This document shows, piece by piece, positions 25,817 through 34,005 of a DNA stretch of 38,146 bases; the first letter of the stretch is position 1, and every line of letters begins with the position of its first letter. Source of the stretch: Candidatus Obscuribacterales bacterium (lineage in GTDB: Bacteria; Cyanobacteriota; Vampirovibrionia; Obscuribacterales; Obscuribacteraceae); contig JAIERK010000245.1 of NCBI GenBank assembly GCA_019746975.1, forward strand, positions 1-38,146. Reading direction: 5' to 3'. The position numbers and the translations under genes were made by a program. The notes beneath the pieces were generated by a model. The model did no database searches. It was not told the DNA's origin and saw only the letters and a program-made list of their open reading frames with translations.

Positions 25817-26320
25817 ATGTTCGGCTGCGTTGACGTCCATTATGCAGATCAGAGTGCAACTTGCGCGCTGGTGCTTTTCGACGGCTGGCAGGCAGCCACA
25901 CCTATTCAGACCTTCATCAGCAAGACTGGCGACTTGGAGCAATATCAGCCGGGTGAGTTCTACAAAAGAGAACTGCCTTCGCTGATAACGGCAATTCAAA
26001 TGGTTGCACAGTTGCCAGACAGTATTTTGATAGACGGAAACGTCTGGATCAGCAACGACATTGATAATCCAAAACCAGGCTTGGGAGCCCGTCTTTATGA
26101 AGCACTCCAGCGGCGGTCAGTTATAATCGGTATCGCCAAGACGCGCTATGCCGCCGGTGTCGGTATTGAAGTCTTCCGAGGGCAAAGCAAAAATCCGCTG
26201 TATGTCACAGCCGTCGGATTAGACGTCAATCAGGCGGCCCAGCACGTCCAAGATATGCACGGGAAATACAGAATACCAACGATTGTCCGTCTCACCGACC
26301 AATTGGCGCGAACAAGCTAG
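25817..26320 (+). CDS. Short endonuclease V-like nuclease
   Basis: A 167-residue member of the endonuclease V family, shorter than the 223-residue E. coli Nfi. The metal-binding acids are in place: D6 in CVDVHY, E52 in FYKREL, D73 in ILIDGN. The wedge-like YQPGEF segment and the late IIGIAKTRY (K108) also match. Endonuclease V nicks DNA or RNA next to inosine. The wedge is YQPG instead of the classic PYIP, and the usual DGxG after the third acid is IDGNVW, so specificity may differ. It starts 12 bases after the dehydrogenase, an operon by spacing, and another RNase H-fold nuclease follows. Confidence 0.82.
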   Translation: MFGCVDVHYADQSATCALVLFDGWQAATPIQTFISKTGDLEQYQPGEFYKRELPSLITAIQMVAQLPDSILIDGNVWISNDIDNPKPGLGARLYEALQRRSVIIGIAKTRYAAGVGIEVFRGQSKNPLYVTAVGLDVNQAAQHVQDMHGKYRIPTIVRLTDQLARTS

Positions 26321-26464
26321 AACCATCGTATCGTTACAATGGCTGCAGCCTTCGGATTGAATCGCGCCAGGTCTGCCACGGAGCGCATTAATCAGATAAG
26401 ATTAAGGCTCCGGTTTAATTGGCTCTGCTATTAATAGAGCCACTGCTGAGCATTTCGAAGGTTT

Positions 26465-27241
26465 ATGATTTCAACAAGCGACATACTGATTTTTACGGAT
26501 GGCGCCTGCACAGGCAATCCCGGACCGGGTGGCTGGGGAAGCATCGTTGCTCTACCGGACGGGACGGTACGAGAGTTAGGTGGGGGCAACAAGGATACCA
26601 CCAACAATCGCATGGAGATGGTTGCCGCAATCCGCGCTCTTGCCGACTTGGAGTCGCCAGGACAGTCGACCATCGTTTTATACACGGACTCACAATATCT
26701 GATTCGCGGCATCACACAATGGATCTGGGGATGGCGCAATCGGGGATGGAAGAATTCGGAGGGAAAGGATGTCGCGAATCGCGACCTCTGGGAAGAGCTC
26801 TCGAGGCAACTAGGTAGAATCAAACCGGCCAACGTCGAATGGAAGTATGTTCGAGGACACGCAGGCTATCCCGGCAACGAACGTTGCGACCAAATAGCGG
26901 TCTCCTACGCCACCGGCAAGCCCGACCACCTGTACCAGGGTCCGCGAGACGGATACTTTGTCGATCTAAACGAACTGCCTTCGGAAGATCCGCTTCCGGA
27001 GCCTAGTAAGAATGGTAGCAGTAAAGGCGGGAGTTCAAAGTCAGGAAGCAGCAAATCCGGCGGCGGTCCGGTCACTTACTTGAGCTACTATGCAGGTGTG
27101 GTAACGCGACATTCGACCTGGGCCGCCTGCGAAAAGCTGGTGAAGGGCCGCAACGCCAAGTTCAAAAAGGCAAAGTCCGCTCAAGAAGAGCGCGAGATTC
27201 TAGTCAGCTGGGGTCTGGATCCGGGCACGTCCATCGAATAA
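26465..27241 (+). CDS. rnhA: Ribonuclease HI with C-terminal viroplasmin-like domain
   Basis: A 258-residue protein. Residues 5-150 are a full RNase HI, which cuts RNA in RNA-DNA hybrids. The DEDD set is D12 (FTDGAC), E51 (NRMEM), D75 (LYTDSQY) and D142 (ERCDQIA), with the mobile His in GHAG (H132). Residues about 184-200 are a Gly/Ser/Lys linker. The end (about 202-250, YYAGVVTRHSTWAACEKLVK, GRNAKFKKAKSAQEEREIL) resembles the caulimovirus viroplasmin / hybrid-binding domain, which in eukaryotic RNase H1 sits at the N-terminus. Here it is C-terminal, after a flexible linker. The ATG has GAAGG upstream. It likely improves binding to hybrids. Confidence 0.93.
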   Translation: MISTSDILIFTDGACTGNPGPGGWGSIVALPDGTVRELGGGNKDTTNNRMEMVAAIRALADLESPGQSTIVLYTDSQYLIRGITQWIWGWRNRGWKNSEGKDVANRDLWEELSRQLGRIKPANVEWKYVRGHAGYPGNERCDQIAVSYATGKPDHLYQGPRDGYFVDLNELPSEDPLPEPSKNGSSKGGSSKSGSSKSGGGPVTYLSYYAGVVTRHSTWAACEKLVKGRNAKFKKAKSAQEEREILVSWGLDPGTSIE

Positions 27242-27284
27242 CGGCCGCCTGACCTTATTTGAGGAATGCACCAATTCGCAGACT

Positions 27285-27435
27285 GATTGAGCGAGCTTTG
27301 CACTGAGCTCCGCTCACCTATCGGTGCGGAGGCGTGTAGCCCCTGGAGGGAAAATGCTACAACCGCGACAGGAAGAGCGCTGGAGGCGAGAGGAATGACG
27401 ATCTCTTAGAGCCGTGGCGCCAACGTCTGGCTATA
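27285..27435 (+). ncRNA. Possible structured RNA between rnhA and a small membrane gene
   Basis: No gene is open in this 281-base gap (27242-27522). Two stable hairpins lie side by side: CTCCGC (27308-27313) with GCGGAG (27326-27331), with inner ACC/GGT and a TATC loop; and GTAGC (27336-27340) with GCTAC (27356-27360), with inner CCC/GGG. A third, weaker pairing joins AGCC (27410-27413) and GGCT (27429-27432). The strand is unknown; plus is assumed from the neighbouring genes. It resembles none of the common RNAs (tmRNA, RNase P, SRP, 6S) as far as I can judge. It may be a 5' leader of the small gene. Confidence 0.25.
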
Positions 27436-27522
27436 CTCAATGGTGGCCAATCATTGGTACTATCCTATCAGTGATTTTTCATTATTCTGAGCATCCAGTT
27501 TCTCTGTCCTAGCGTAACACCG

Positions 27523-27750
27523 ATGTTTAAGAACGCGTACAGCACCAATGTAATTTTAGGCAACCTCTGCGAGAGCCAAGAGCACTGCGTGTACGTCTTA
27601 TCGATCTTTTACTTCCTGATGGAGACACTCGCGGCTTTTCTGATTGGTTTTGCAATCCATGCTGGTATTGACCTGATTACTGGACCATCCAGACAAAAGC
27701 GCAGAACACAGGCACGTCACCAGGGCGATCTTCTCAATCCAGAGGTCTGA
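27523..27750 (+). CDS. Small membrane protein of unknown function
   Basis: A 75-residue frame with one hydrophobic segment (about 24-50, VYVLSIFYFLMETLAAFLIG), then a basic tail (QKRRTQARHQ) that would remain in the cytoplasm. The start is ATG with no strong ribosome site. I recognise no family. It ends six bases from the convergent hydrolase gene. It may be a real small gene, but the evidence is only the frame and the membrane-helix pattern. Confidence 0.4.
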   Translation: MFKNAYSTNVILGNLCESQEHCVYVLSIFYFLMETLAAFLIGFAIHAGIDLITGPSRQKRRTQARHQGDLLNPEV

Positions 27751-27756
27751 GGATAG

Positions 27757-28587
27757 TCAGTATCCGGCGGTGCGCTCGATCTCAGCGATGACCTGGTCCT
27801 CACATTGAATATGTGGACCGTGCTCGCAATCGTCGATAAATACAGATCTGCAACCTGGAATCTGACCGGCAAGGTTCATTGAGTTCTTCACAGGCATGAG
27901 CCTATCCGTGTTACCGGAAAGCACTGTTGTTGCGACTTTGATCGAGGGCAGATATGTAGTCCCGTCGAATCCTCTAAACGCGTGCGAGTGTCCAAGTAAT
28001 GCGGCGACAGGAGTCGGAGTATCCTTCGAGTTTTCATATATAGACTTCAGCGCAGGAAGACATCGATCGAGCACTTCAGGTGAATACATCAGACGCCAGC
28101 TCGACAAGTACATATCCCATAGCGTGTCGCCTTGCGGATTAGCTAGCGCCATTGAAATCTCCTTGTCTGGTTTGGCAAAGAGAGAACCGCCCGCGGTACC
28201 AGAAAGCAAGAATAGACTTTTAACCAATTCTGGATGATCATGGATGAATTGCAAGGCGATACAGCTGCCCATGCTGTATCCAAGAAGATGATGCCGTTCG
28301 ACTTCAAAAAGCTTCACTACTTCGAATAAATCATCAGCCATTAGTTTAATAGTGTAGTCTTCGGCCAGATTCGGAATGATACTGGCACCGGTGCCACGAT
28401 TGTCGCAAGTGATCACCTCGAAGCGCTCGGCAAGCCTGCTAACAAATGTCGAAGGCCAGATTCGAGAGCTACCTGCATATCCCATAACAAGGACCAAAGC
28501 ATCTCTCGAGGTCGGCGAAGAAGTTCTTCGACAGGCGATACCGCCATCCGTACGCCGTTCGTCGACTGTAAGTACCGATTGGCTCAT
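27757..28587 (-). CDS. Alpha/beta hydrolase
   Basis: A 276-residue serine hydrolase of the alpha/beta fold. The oxyanion strand is LVLVMGYAGSSRIW, then CDNRGTGAS. The nucleophile is in GYSMGSC, the acid is likely Asp in SGNTDRLMP, and the histidine is in CEHGPHIQ. Length and order match esterase/lactonase-type enzymes (such as 3-oxoadipate enol-lactonase relatives), but the substrate is not evident. The ATG at 28587 follows AGGAGGT. The gene lies 19 bases after xylulokinase, so the two are probably cotranscribed; a sugar lactone or ester substrate is possible but speculative. Confidence 0.88.
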   Translation of the reverse strand: MSQSVLTVDERRTDGGIACRRTSSPTSRDALVLVMGYAGSSRIWPSTFVSRLAERFEVITCDNRGTGASIIPNLAEDYTIKLMADDLFEVVKLFEVERHHLLGYSMGSCIALQFIHDHPELVKSLFLLSGTAGGSLFAKPDKEISMALANPQGDTLWDMYLSSWRLMYSPEVLDRCLPALKSIYENSKDTPTPVAALLGHSHAFRGFDGTTYLPSIKVATTVLSGNTDRLMPVKNSMNLAGQIPGCRSVFIDDCEHGPHIQCEDQVIAEIERTAGY

Positions 28588-28606
28588 GTGATTTTCGACC
28601 TCCTGC

Positions 28607-30169
28607 CTAGCTTTCGAGAGTATCTTGTAGTACCGCTATGTCCCGGAATGATTCCTTCAGTATAGGATAATAGTGCTTCCAGATTCGAAATGCATCGTTG
28701 TAATATTTTGAACTACGGAACGTGCTCTGCGTTTCAGAAACGACTCTGATTGTTGCTTCGCAGGCTTCCTGCACAGAACTGAACGCCCGGGCGCCGACAG
28801 CACCAAGCAGTGCAGCGCCGTACGCTGGTCCTTCGTCACAATTGATGTTAAATATACTTTGTCCGAATGTGTCAGCTTGAATCTTAACCCACACAGGGGA
28901 TTGGGAACCACCACCTGTAGCCCTTATCTCATTCACAGGCAAGTTCAAAGCCTTCATCATCTCGATGCTGTCGCGCATATTGTAAGTCACTCCCTCCATG
29001 ATTGACCGGACAAGATGTCCACGTGTATGCGCAAGAGTAAGACCGAGAAAGCAGCCACGAGCGTAGGGATCGTTGTGCGGGGTCCGCTCGCCGGAGAGAT
29101 ACGGCAAGAAGAAGAGCCCATCACTTCCTGGTGGAATTCGCTCCGCTTCTTGCGACAGGGTCTCGTAAAAGCTGCCACTAGAAGTGGTATCAAAACGACG
29201 CTCCGATTGAAACAGATAGTCCTTGATGCAGAGTTGATTTCGGAACCACTGCAGCGCACCGCCGCCACACAGGTTGGCACCCATGAACAGCCATTTGCCG
29301 GGGACAGCATGACAGATCGTATGCAGTCTACCCTTAGGATCCGTCGCAAACTTATCGGAGTTGAGCACGGTAACGCTCGCGGTGCCAAGAATTGTGGAAA
29401 GAATGCCTTCGCTCACGACACCATTTCCGATGGCAGCGGCGGCACAGTCTCCAGCACCACCGACAACGATACAATCCGGCGATAAACCCAGAAGCTTCGC
29501 CACCTGCTTGCTGACTTTTCCGGTAACTTCAGGCGACTCGTAACAACGAGGGAACAAGCTCGGATCAAGATCGAGCGTTGACAAAAGCGGATGACACCAC
29601 TTTCTCGTTGAAACATCGAATAACAAAGTTCCACTTGCATCGCTTACATCAGTGGCGAACTCGCCCGTCAGCCGCCGTCGAATCTCATCCTTCGGCAACA
29701 AGACCTTATAGGTCTTCTCAAAATTCTCAGGCTCGTGTTTTCTCAACCACAAAATTTTCGGAGCCGTAAAACCAGTCAATCCAGGATTTGCAACCAGGGA
29801 AACAAGCTGATCACGACCACCAACACTTTCTTCAAGCTCAGCAGTCTCACAGGCCGTGCGTTGATCATTCCAAAGAATTGCCGGTCGAATGACGTTTTTG
29901 TCTTTATCTAAGAATACAGAGCCGTGCATCTGCCCCGACAGGCCGATCGCTTTGACTTCCTCCGGACTGATGTTCGCAGCCCACAAGACTTTTCTAACTG
30001 TATTGACGGTCGCAGTCCACCAATCGTCGGGGTTTTGCTCACTCCAGAGCGGCTTCGCCTGAAAGCTCGAATAGCTTTCGCTTGCCTGGGCCAATACAAC
30101 TCCGCGCAAATTCAGCGCTATCGTTTTGGTTCCAGAGGTTCCGATGTCAATACCAAGAAAAACACTCAT
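28607..30169 (-). CDS. xylB: Xylulokinase (FGGY family)
   Basis: A 520-residue FGGY sugar kinase. The start (FLGIDIGTSGTKTIALNLRG) is the phosphate-1 motif. GLSGQMHGSVFLD and ILWNDQRTACETAEL are characteristic of xylulokinase, including the catalytic aspartate in the WNDQR region. The ATP site is in LGTASVTVL and the C-terminal RATGGGSQSPVWVKIQADTF. It phosphorylates D-xylulose to feed the pentose phosphate pathway. No xylose isomerase or transporter is adjacent, so the substrate source is elsewhere. The same fold also phosphorylates related ketoses, so specificity is likely but not certain. Confidence 0.92.
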   Translation of the reverse strand: MSVFLGIDIGTSGTKTIALNLRGVVLAQASESYSSFQAKPLWSEQNPDDWWTATVNTVRKVLWAANISPEEVKAIGLSGQMHGSVFLDKDKNVIRPAILWNDQRTACETAELEESVGGRDQLVSLVANPGLTGFTAPKILWLRKHEPENFEKTYKVLLPKDEIRRRLTGEFATDVSDASGTLLFDVSTRKWCHPLLSTLDLDPSLFPRCYESPEVTGKVSKQVAKLLGLSPDCIVVGGAGDCAAAAIGNGVVSEGILSTILGTASVTVLNSDKFATDPKGRLHTICHAVPGKWLFMGANLCGGGALQWFRNQLCIKDYLFQSERRFDTTSSGSFYETLSQEAERIPPGSDGLFFLPYLSGERTPHNDPYARGCFLGLTLAHTRGHLVRSIMEGVTYNMRDSIEMMKALNLPVNEIRATGGGSQSPVWVKIQADTFGQSIFNINCDEGPAYGAALLGAVGARAFSSVQEACEATIRVVSETQSTFRSSKYYNDAFRIWKHYYPILKESFRDIAVLQDTLES

Positions 30170-30264
30170 CGCAAATGGTTCACCAGTTTTCGATTATGAT
30201 CTCAGCTTTGCAACCGTTCTAAATGATGAGGATGCCATGGCGTAAATCAACTGCTCCAAGCCAG

Positions 30265-30663
30265 TTAAAAGTAGCTCTTTCCAGGCGGTGACTCTCTTTT
30301 TGTAAAGCTACGCTGGTAGTCCGGATCGAAGAGATCGACTATTTTGAATACGCCGGAAGTCTCCCACCGCCCAGGAGTCCAGGATCCATTCGGCTCGAGT
30401 TTCTTCGATATCGTTTGTTCCAGAATATACGCCTTACCCCAGAAAAGCCACTTCCCGTCTATGTTTTCGACCAGAAATATACGCACTGGATCGAGATGAA
30501 AAATTCTGGCACCGTCCTTTTTAGAAAAGGCGAATTTCTTATCCTTCACATGCTCAGTAGTCACCGGATTTTTCAGATGGCTAGCTAGACTCAGCAAGTC
30601 CGACGGAAAGCCCTGTTCATCAGTTACTAAAAGAGTGTCGTTAAGCTCTAGATTACTTCCCAT
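30265..30663 (-). CDS. Conserved-looking hypothetical protein
   Basis: A 132-residue soluble protein with no signal or membrane segment. It seems all alpha/beta with motifs RIFLVENIDGKWLFWGKAYI and GVFKIVDLFDPDYQRSF, and ends in RESPPGKSYF. I do not recognise the family. The pattern of a ligand-like beta barrel with aromatic residues is suggestive, but I cannot support a function. The ATG at 30663 has GGAG at suitable distance (a GTG directly before it is in frame). It is divergent from the S4 gene, and shares the palindromes in 30664-30893. Confidence 0.65.
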   Translation of the reverse strand: MGSNLELNDTLLVTDEQGFPSDLLSLASHLKNPVTTEHVKDKKFAFSKKDGARIFHLDPVRIFLVENIDGKWLFWGKAYILEQTISKKLEPNGSWTPGRWETSGVFKIVDLFDPDYQRSFTKRESPPGKSYF

Positions 30664-30727
30664 CACAACTCCAATCTCGAATTCTGTCTATTCGCGAGCG
30701 CGGACCAGACAATGACATCACACTACC

Positions 30728-30788
30728 AGTAGTACTACTTGGATTTCGATGTTCATTTAAGCAGAGGTTGCGGTTAAGCATATGCTTA
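30728..30788. promoter_or_regulatory. Two palindromes in the divergent region before the S4 gene
   Basis: AGTAGTACTACT (30728-30739) is a perfect 12-base palindrome. TAAGCATATGCTTA (30775-30788) is a perfect 14-base palindrome. A TTAAGC half-site (30757-30762) lies between them. They sit 65-125 bases from the starts of both divergent genes and could be sites for dimeric regulators. Confidence 0.35.
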
Positions 30789-30893
30789 CATCCGACAGCG
30801 AGCGCAATTTGAATTGCATAGTCTAAGATATTGTCAGATTTTCTAAAGTTGCTAATGTTTTACCTTAGCTTACTCCTCATATGGAATGCCTAC

Positions 30894-31106
30894 ATGGAAG
30901 ACGAATCGCTGGAAAAAATCAGGCTTGACCAGTTCTTAAAGCTCAAAAATATCACTCAGTCCGGCGGAGAAGCCAAGCACGTCATCCAAAATGGCGAAGT
31001 GAAGGTTAACGGCGAGACAGAGACTCGGAGAGGGCGAAAGCTTCACCCAGGAGATCTCATAGAAGTGTTCGGCCACCGGCTGTCAGTGGAACAGACCCAG
31101 ATTTGA
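30894..31106 (+). CDS. S4-domain RNA-binding protein (YbcJ-like)
   Basis: A 70-residue S4 domain protein. IRLDQFLKLKNITQSGGEAK, then VIQNGEVKVNGETETRRGRK and LHPGDLIEVFGHRL give the full alphaL-type S4 fold, close to E. coli YbcJ and the YaaA-type proteins that bind structured RNA. The frame is open upstream to 30831 with a hydrophobic stretch, but the family begins at MEDESLEK, so I chose the ATG at 30894 although its ribosome site is weak. It probably acts in translation or ribosome assembly; a definite role is not known. Confidence 0.88.
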   Translation: MEDESLEKIRLDQFLKLKNITQSGGEAKHVIQNGEVKVNGETETRRGRKLHPGDLIEVFGHRLSVEQTQI

Positions 31107-31252
31107 TTTTTTAAATCTACCAAGCTCCTAAACTCTTCCTAATTCATGGATTCAGGCGGTTATCGTGTTAGTGTTTGTTGACGTCCCGGACGGACGTCGA
31201 GAGTCAACGAATTGCCGACAATCGCTGTCCACTATTTCTGCTTGAGGTCCTT

Positions 31253-32704
31253 ATGAAAAGAGTCTTGCATACTATTTTAATAGCCGCTTCTCTGTCGATA
31301 ACGGCTACAGCAGCAATGGCAGAGGGGTCCAAAGCAGACAAGTACCTTCAGTCCGGTCAGCAAGCTTATGAATCCGGCGACTACGCTAAAGCCGAGACCA
31401 ATTACGAACGTGCAGTTAAGGAATTGGAGACTGCCGGCACGACGTCGGATCAAAACTTTGAATTGGCGCTAAAAAGATTGGCTCAATCAGCCAGACAAAG
31501 CGGCCATTATGACGTCGCCGGTAAGCATCTGGATCGGGCGATCAGCCTGTGCAAGACACTCGGCATCAATGATCCTGAAATCAACACCGAATTTACTGAG
31601 TTGTCGAAAGTCTGCAAGATCGTCAATCTGGACCTTCTGGGATCGGGTTCTGCTAATACCCTTAAAAGCAACGCATCAACAATAACCATCACCAAAGCAG
31701 AACCAGGCTATGCCGTGCATATCACCAGCCCGGCACGATGGGAAAAGGGCTTGGCTAGCGACAAAATCGACCAGATCGCGCTGGAAAAGGAAGTCTCATT
31801 CAATCTCGTTGAAGATGCTAGCGGCACAGTGAAAGCAAAAAGCATCAAAGGATTCAAGATCCACTCAGTAGAAAAGGGAATGTGGGTCAATCTTTTGGGT
31901 TGCGAGTTCGGCCCCAAGAATGCGGAAGGCGGGCACGACTCTGTCATAAGTGCCGGGAAAGCCGGTATCGTGAAGAATGTGAATTCCTCAATCTCGAGCC
32001 GAACCTACGAGCCGATTAGCGGACTCGTGATCTCAATTCGCGAAATGGGACTGCCGACGCAACTACCGTTGGCAAGCTCCCCTGCATCAACCACCGCATC
32101 TCCAGTGTCGCAACCGGCATCAGCCTCAGTGGCAGCTCCTGCCGCTCAACCAGATACTAGCACCGCATCATCTCAAGCGGATACGAGCGAACCCGCCACC
32201 ACAGCGATACCGCCGACTAGCACCCAGACCGCCGCGCCGGAACCTTCAAGACCAGCCGCGACCGGCTGGGATACTGCGGCGACCACGCCGACTTCTGTAA
32301 GCGCACCTCAGTATTCCGAGACTAAGCCGTCACCATCGCCGGTATCATCAACCGTAGAAGCGACCACAACCAGCTCAATACAGTCGCGGCCGACCGATTC
32401 ACAGCAAAACAGCGAGTCTCAGCCAACAGTGCAACGCACCCACGTCGAAGCGACACAGACGACTACGAATGTCGAGCAACCGATCCAAAGAGCATCGGAG
32501 CCTGTGGCTGAACAGAGAAAGGAAAGCTCAGGAGATTCGGACAAGGACCGTCGAGACTCCTCAAGAAAAACATCGGTCTCGGATCGTGATGATGATGACG
32601 ACGACGATGATGACGATGATGACGACGACCGCGAAGAGAAGCGTAGGCGTCAAGAAAGAGCTGCGAAGCGGCTTTCACAGAGCGGTGATCGAGACGACGA
32701 CTAG
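31253..32704 (+). CDS. Secreted TPR protein with Thr/Ser/Pro linker and poly-Asp/basic tail
   Basis: A 483-residue protein. The first 23 residues are a clear signal peptide ending AMA-EG. Residues about 25-110 hold TPR-like helices (ADKYLQSGQQAYESGDYAKA, NFELALKRLAQSARQSGHYD, VAGKHLDRAISLCKTLG). A beta-rich middle follows to about 290. Then about 290-425 is low-complexity Thr/Ser/Ala/Pro/Gln, like a wall or surface linker. The end has a run of 14 Asp followed by a basic helix (REEKRRRQERAAKRL). Poly-Asp could bind calcium or mineral surfaces, but this is inference. The ATG at 31253 has GAGG at good distance; the frame extends to 31175 without signal-peptide logic. It ends six bases from the convergent GNAT gene. 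Confidence 0.85.
   Translation: MKRVLHTILIAASLSITATAAMAEGSKADKYLQSGQQAYESGDYAKAETNYERAVKELETAGTTSDQNFELALKRLAQSARQSGHYDVAGKHLDRAISLCKTLGINDPEINTEFTELSKVCKIVNLDLLGSGSANTLKSNASTITITKAEPGYAVHITSPARWEKGLASDKIDQIALEKEVSFNLVEDASGTVKAKSIKGFKIHSVEKGMWVNLLGCEFGPKNAEGGHDSVISAGKAGIVKNVNSSISSRTYEPISGLVISIREMGLPTQLPLASSPASTTASPVSQPASASVAAPAAQPDTSTASSQADTSEPATTAIPPTSTQTAAPEPSRPAATGWDTAATTPTSVSAPQYSETKPSPSPVSSTVEATTTSSIQSRPTDSQQNSESQPTVQRTHVEATQTTTNVEQPIQRASEPVAEQRKESSGDSDKDRRDSSRKTSVSDRDDDDDDDDDDDDDDREEKRRRQERAAKRLSQSGDRDDD
32590..32640 (+). repeat. GAT/GAC run encoding poly-Asp
   Basis: About 14 consecutive Asp codons in irregular alternation of GAT and GAC. The mix of synonymous codons argues for selection on the acidic run, not simple slippage of one triplet. 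Confidence 0.8.
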
Positions 32705-32710
32705 TTTGGT

Positions 32711-33835
32711 TTAAACCCAAAGAACATCGGTATCGCCAGTAGTTACAGACCAATTGAGACTCTGTGTACAGATCTCCTGGAGAGCCTCGTCATTGAATTG
32801 TGCCTGGAAAGACAAGTCCTCTGAAGGCTGCCGGGTAAATTCAGAAAAGACAAGTTCAAAATAACCTCTGTCGTGTCCATAGAATTTGACAAGCTCGACG
32901 TTTTTTTCGAGACTCTCTTTGATCACGGTGCTGACCAATAGCTTTCCGAGTGAAACATCGTAACTGGGAACCAGTAATTCCAGGATGTAGAGGATGGAGT
33001 TACGTTGTGCGTAGTTGACCAGGCCCACTATTGAGTCACCGCGTCGAGCGACTATGTACACAGCCTGGCGAGAAGGGTTGCTGTCATAGCGCCAACGCAT
33101 GTACTGGCTATCTTTCCATATACAAATGAGCTCTCGTGTTTTCACTTCATTCCAGAACTCTTCGTATCCATCCGGTAACTTCTCACAACTTTGGATCGAA
33201 AGACTGCTGTCTCCGCGATTGCTCCAGAGACAGATGGCATTTTGAAAAATTCTGTATGCACGAAATACCAAAGCGAGGGGATTTGATCGTTGCACTGATT
33301 TCCCCACGACTCCAGAATCACTGTCACTTAGTCCCGATTGAAGACTCAGACGCAGTGAATAAGTGCTCATATTGAAGAGGATAAAGTCGGTCCGACTGTT
33401 GAAAAGAATCGGTCGCATAGACTGTTCGTTTGGAAATCCATACACGATATCAGAGAATCGAAATCCAAGTTGCATGGTCCCTGAAAACAATTCGTTGAAG
33501 GCTCCCGTTCCCCGATAGTCCGGATGAATTACGACATCGGCGCTCTGGCTGATCGGTACTGCTCTGCCAAATACGCTGAAGTACATCCCGACTACGGAGT
33601 ACCCGGCCACTATCCTCTCACCAACAGCGCCAACCCAAGTCGCCATTTGAACATAGGGATTATCGACCGATCTCCACTTCCAGTCCGCCATCGTTCGCTT
33701 GGTGCCAAAGTACATGTTCTGAAGAGCAAGGAATTGTTCAACATCCTCAATTCGAATGGTGCGAAAGTGGGGCATCGCTGCTGGTGCCCTCGTTTCTCGT
33801 CGAGTTAGCTCATTGCTTTCAGAATTCGAGTTCAA
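32711..33835 (-). CDS. GNAT-fold acyltransferase (paralogue A)
   Basis: A 374-residue protein of the GNAT superfamily. The acyl-CoA loop is at about residues 102-113 (VIHPDYRGTGAF). A second GNAT-like half with a conserved WKDSQYMRWRYDSNPSRQAV and KFYGHDRGYFELVFSEF lies in the C-terminal part. It aligns without gaps for the first 115 residues with the protein at 34006-35088 when it starts at the TTG of 33835 (ALQN, DWxW, NPY and RG fall at identical positions), and that TTG has GAGGAT at ideal distance, so I prefer it to the ATG at 33775. Function unknown; two-domain GNATs of this kind occur in FemAB-like cell-wall and polysaccharide modification. Confidence 0.85.
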   Translation of the reverse strand: MNSNSESNELTRRETRAPAAMPHFRTIRIEDVEQFLALQNMYFGTKRTMADWKWRSVDNPYVQMATWVGAVGERIVAGYSVVGMYFSVFGRAVPISQSADVVIHPDYRGTGAFNELFSGTMQLGFRFSDIVYGFPNEQSMRPILFNSRTDFILFNMSTYSLRLSLQSGLSDSDSGVVGKSVQRSNPLALVFRAYRIFQNAICLWSNRGDSSLSIQSCEKLPDGYEEFWNEVKTRELICIWKDSQYMRWRYDSNPSRQAVYIVARRGDSIVGLVNYAQRNSILYILELLVPSYDVSLGKLLVSTVIKESLEKNVELVKFYGHDRGYFELVFSEFTRQPSEDLSFQAQFNDEALQEICTQSLNWSVTTGDTDVLWV

Positions 33836-34005
33836 TCAAGATCCTCGCTCAGCTCTCTTTATTTTACCAAGCCCTCCAGCAAGTCCGATTATCGGTTTCT
33901 GAATTCGAGATCAAGGGTTGCTCACTTCATAGCATCCAACCAACGTGGTTTAATAGATTGCATACTCGATAGAATTTCGCGAATCCGATTGAATTCCATT
34001 AGCTG
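33836..34005. promoter_or_regulatory. Divergent gap between the two GNAT genes
   Basis: This 170-base gap must hold both promoters. A GAATTCGAGxTCAA segment occurs twice: 33823-33835 (inside the start of paralogue A) and 33901-33914, a direct repeat worth noting. No clear palindrome. Confidence 0.3.
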
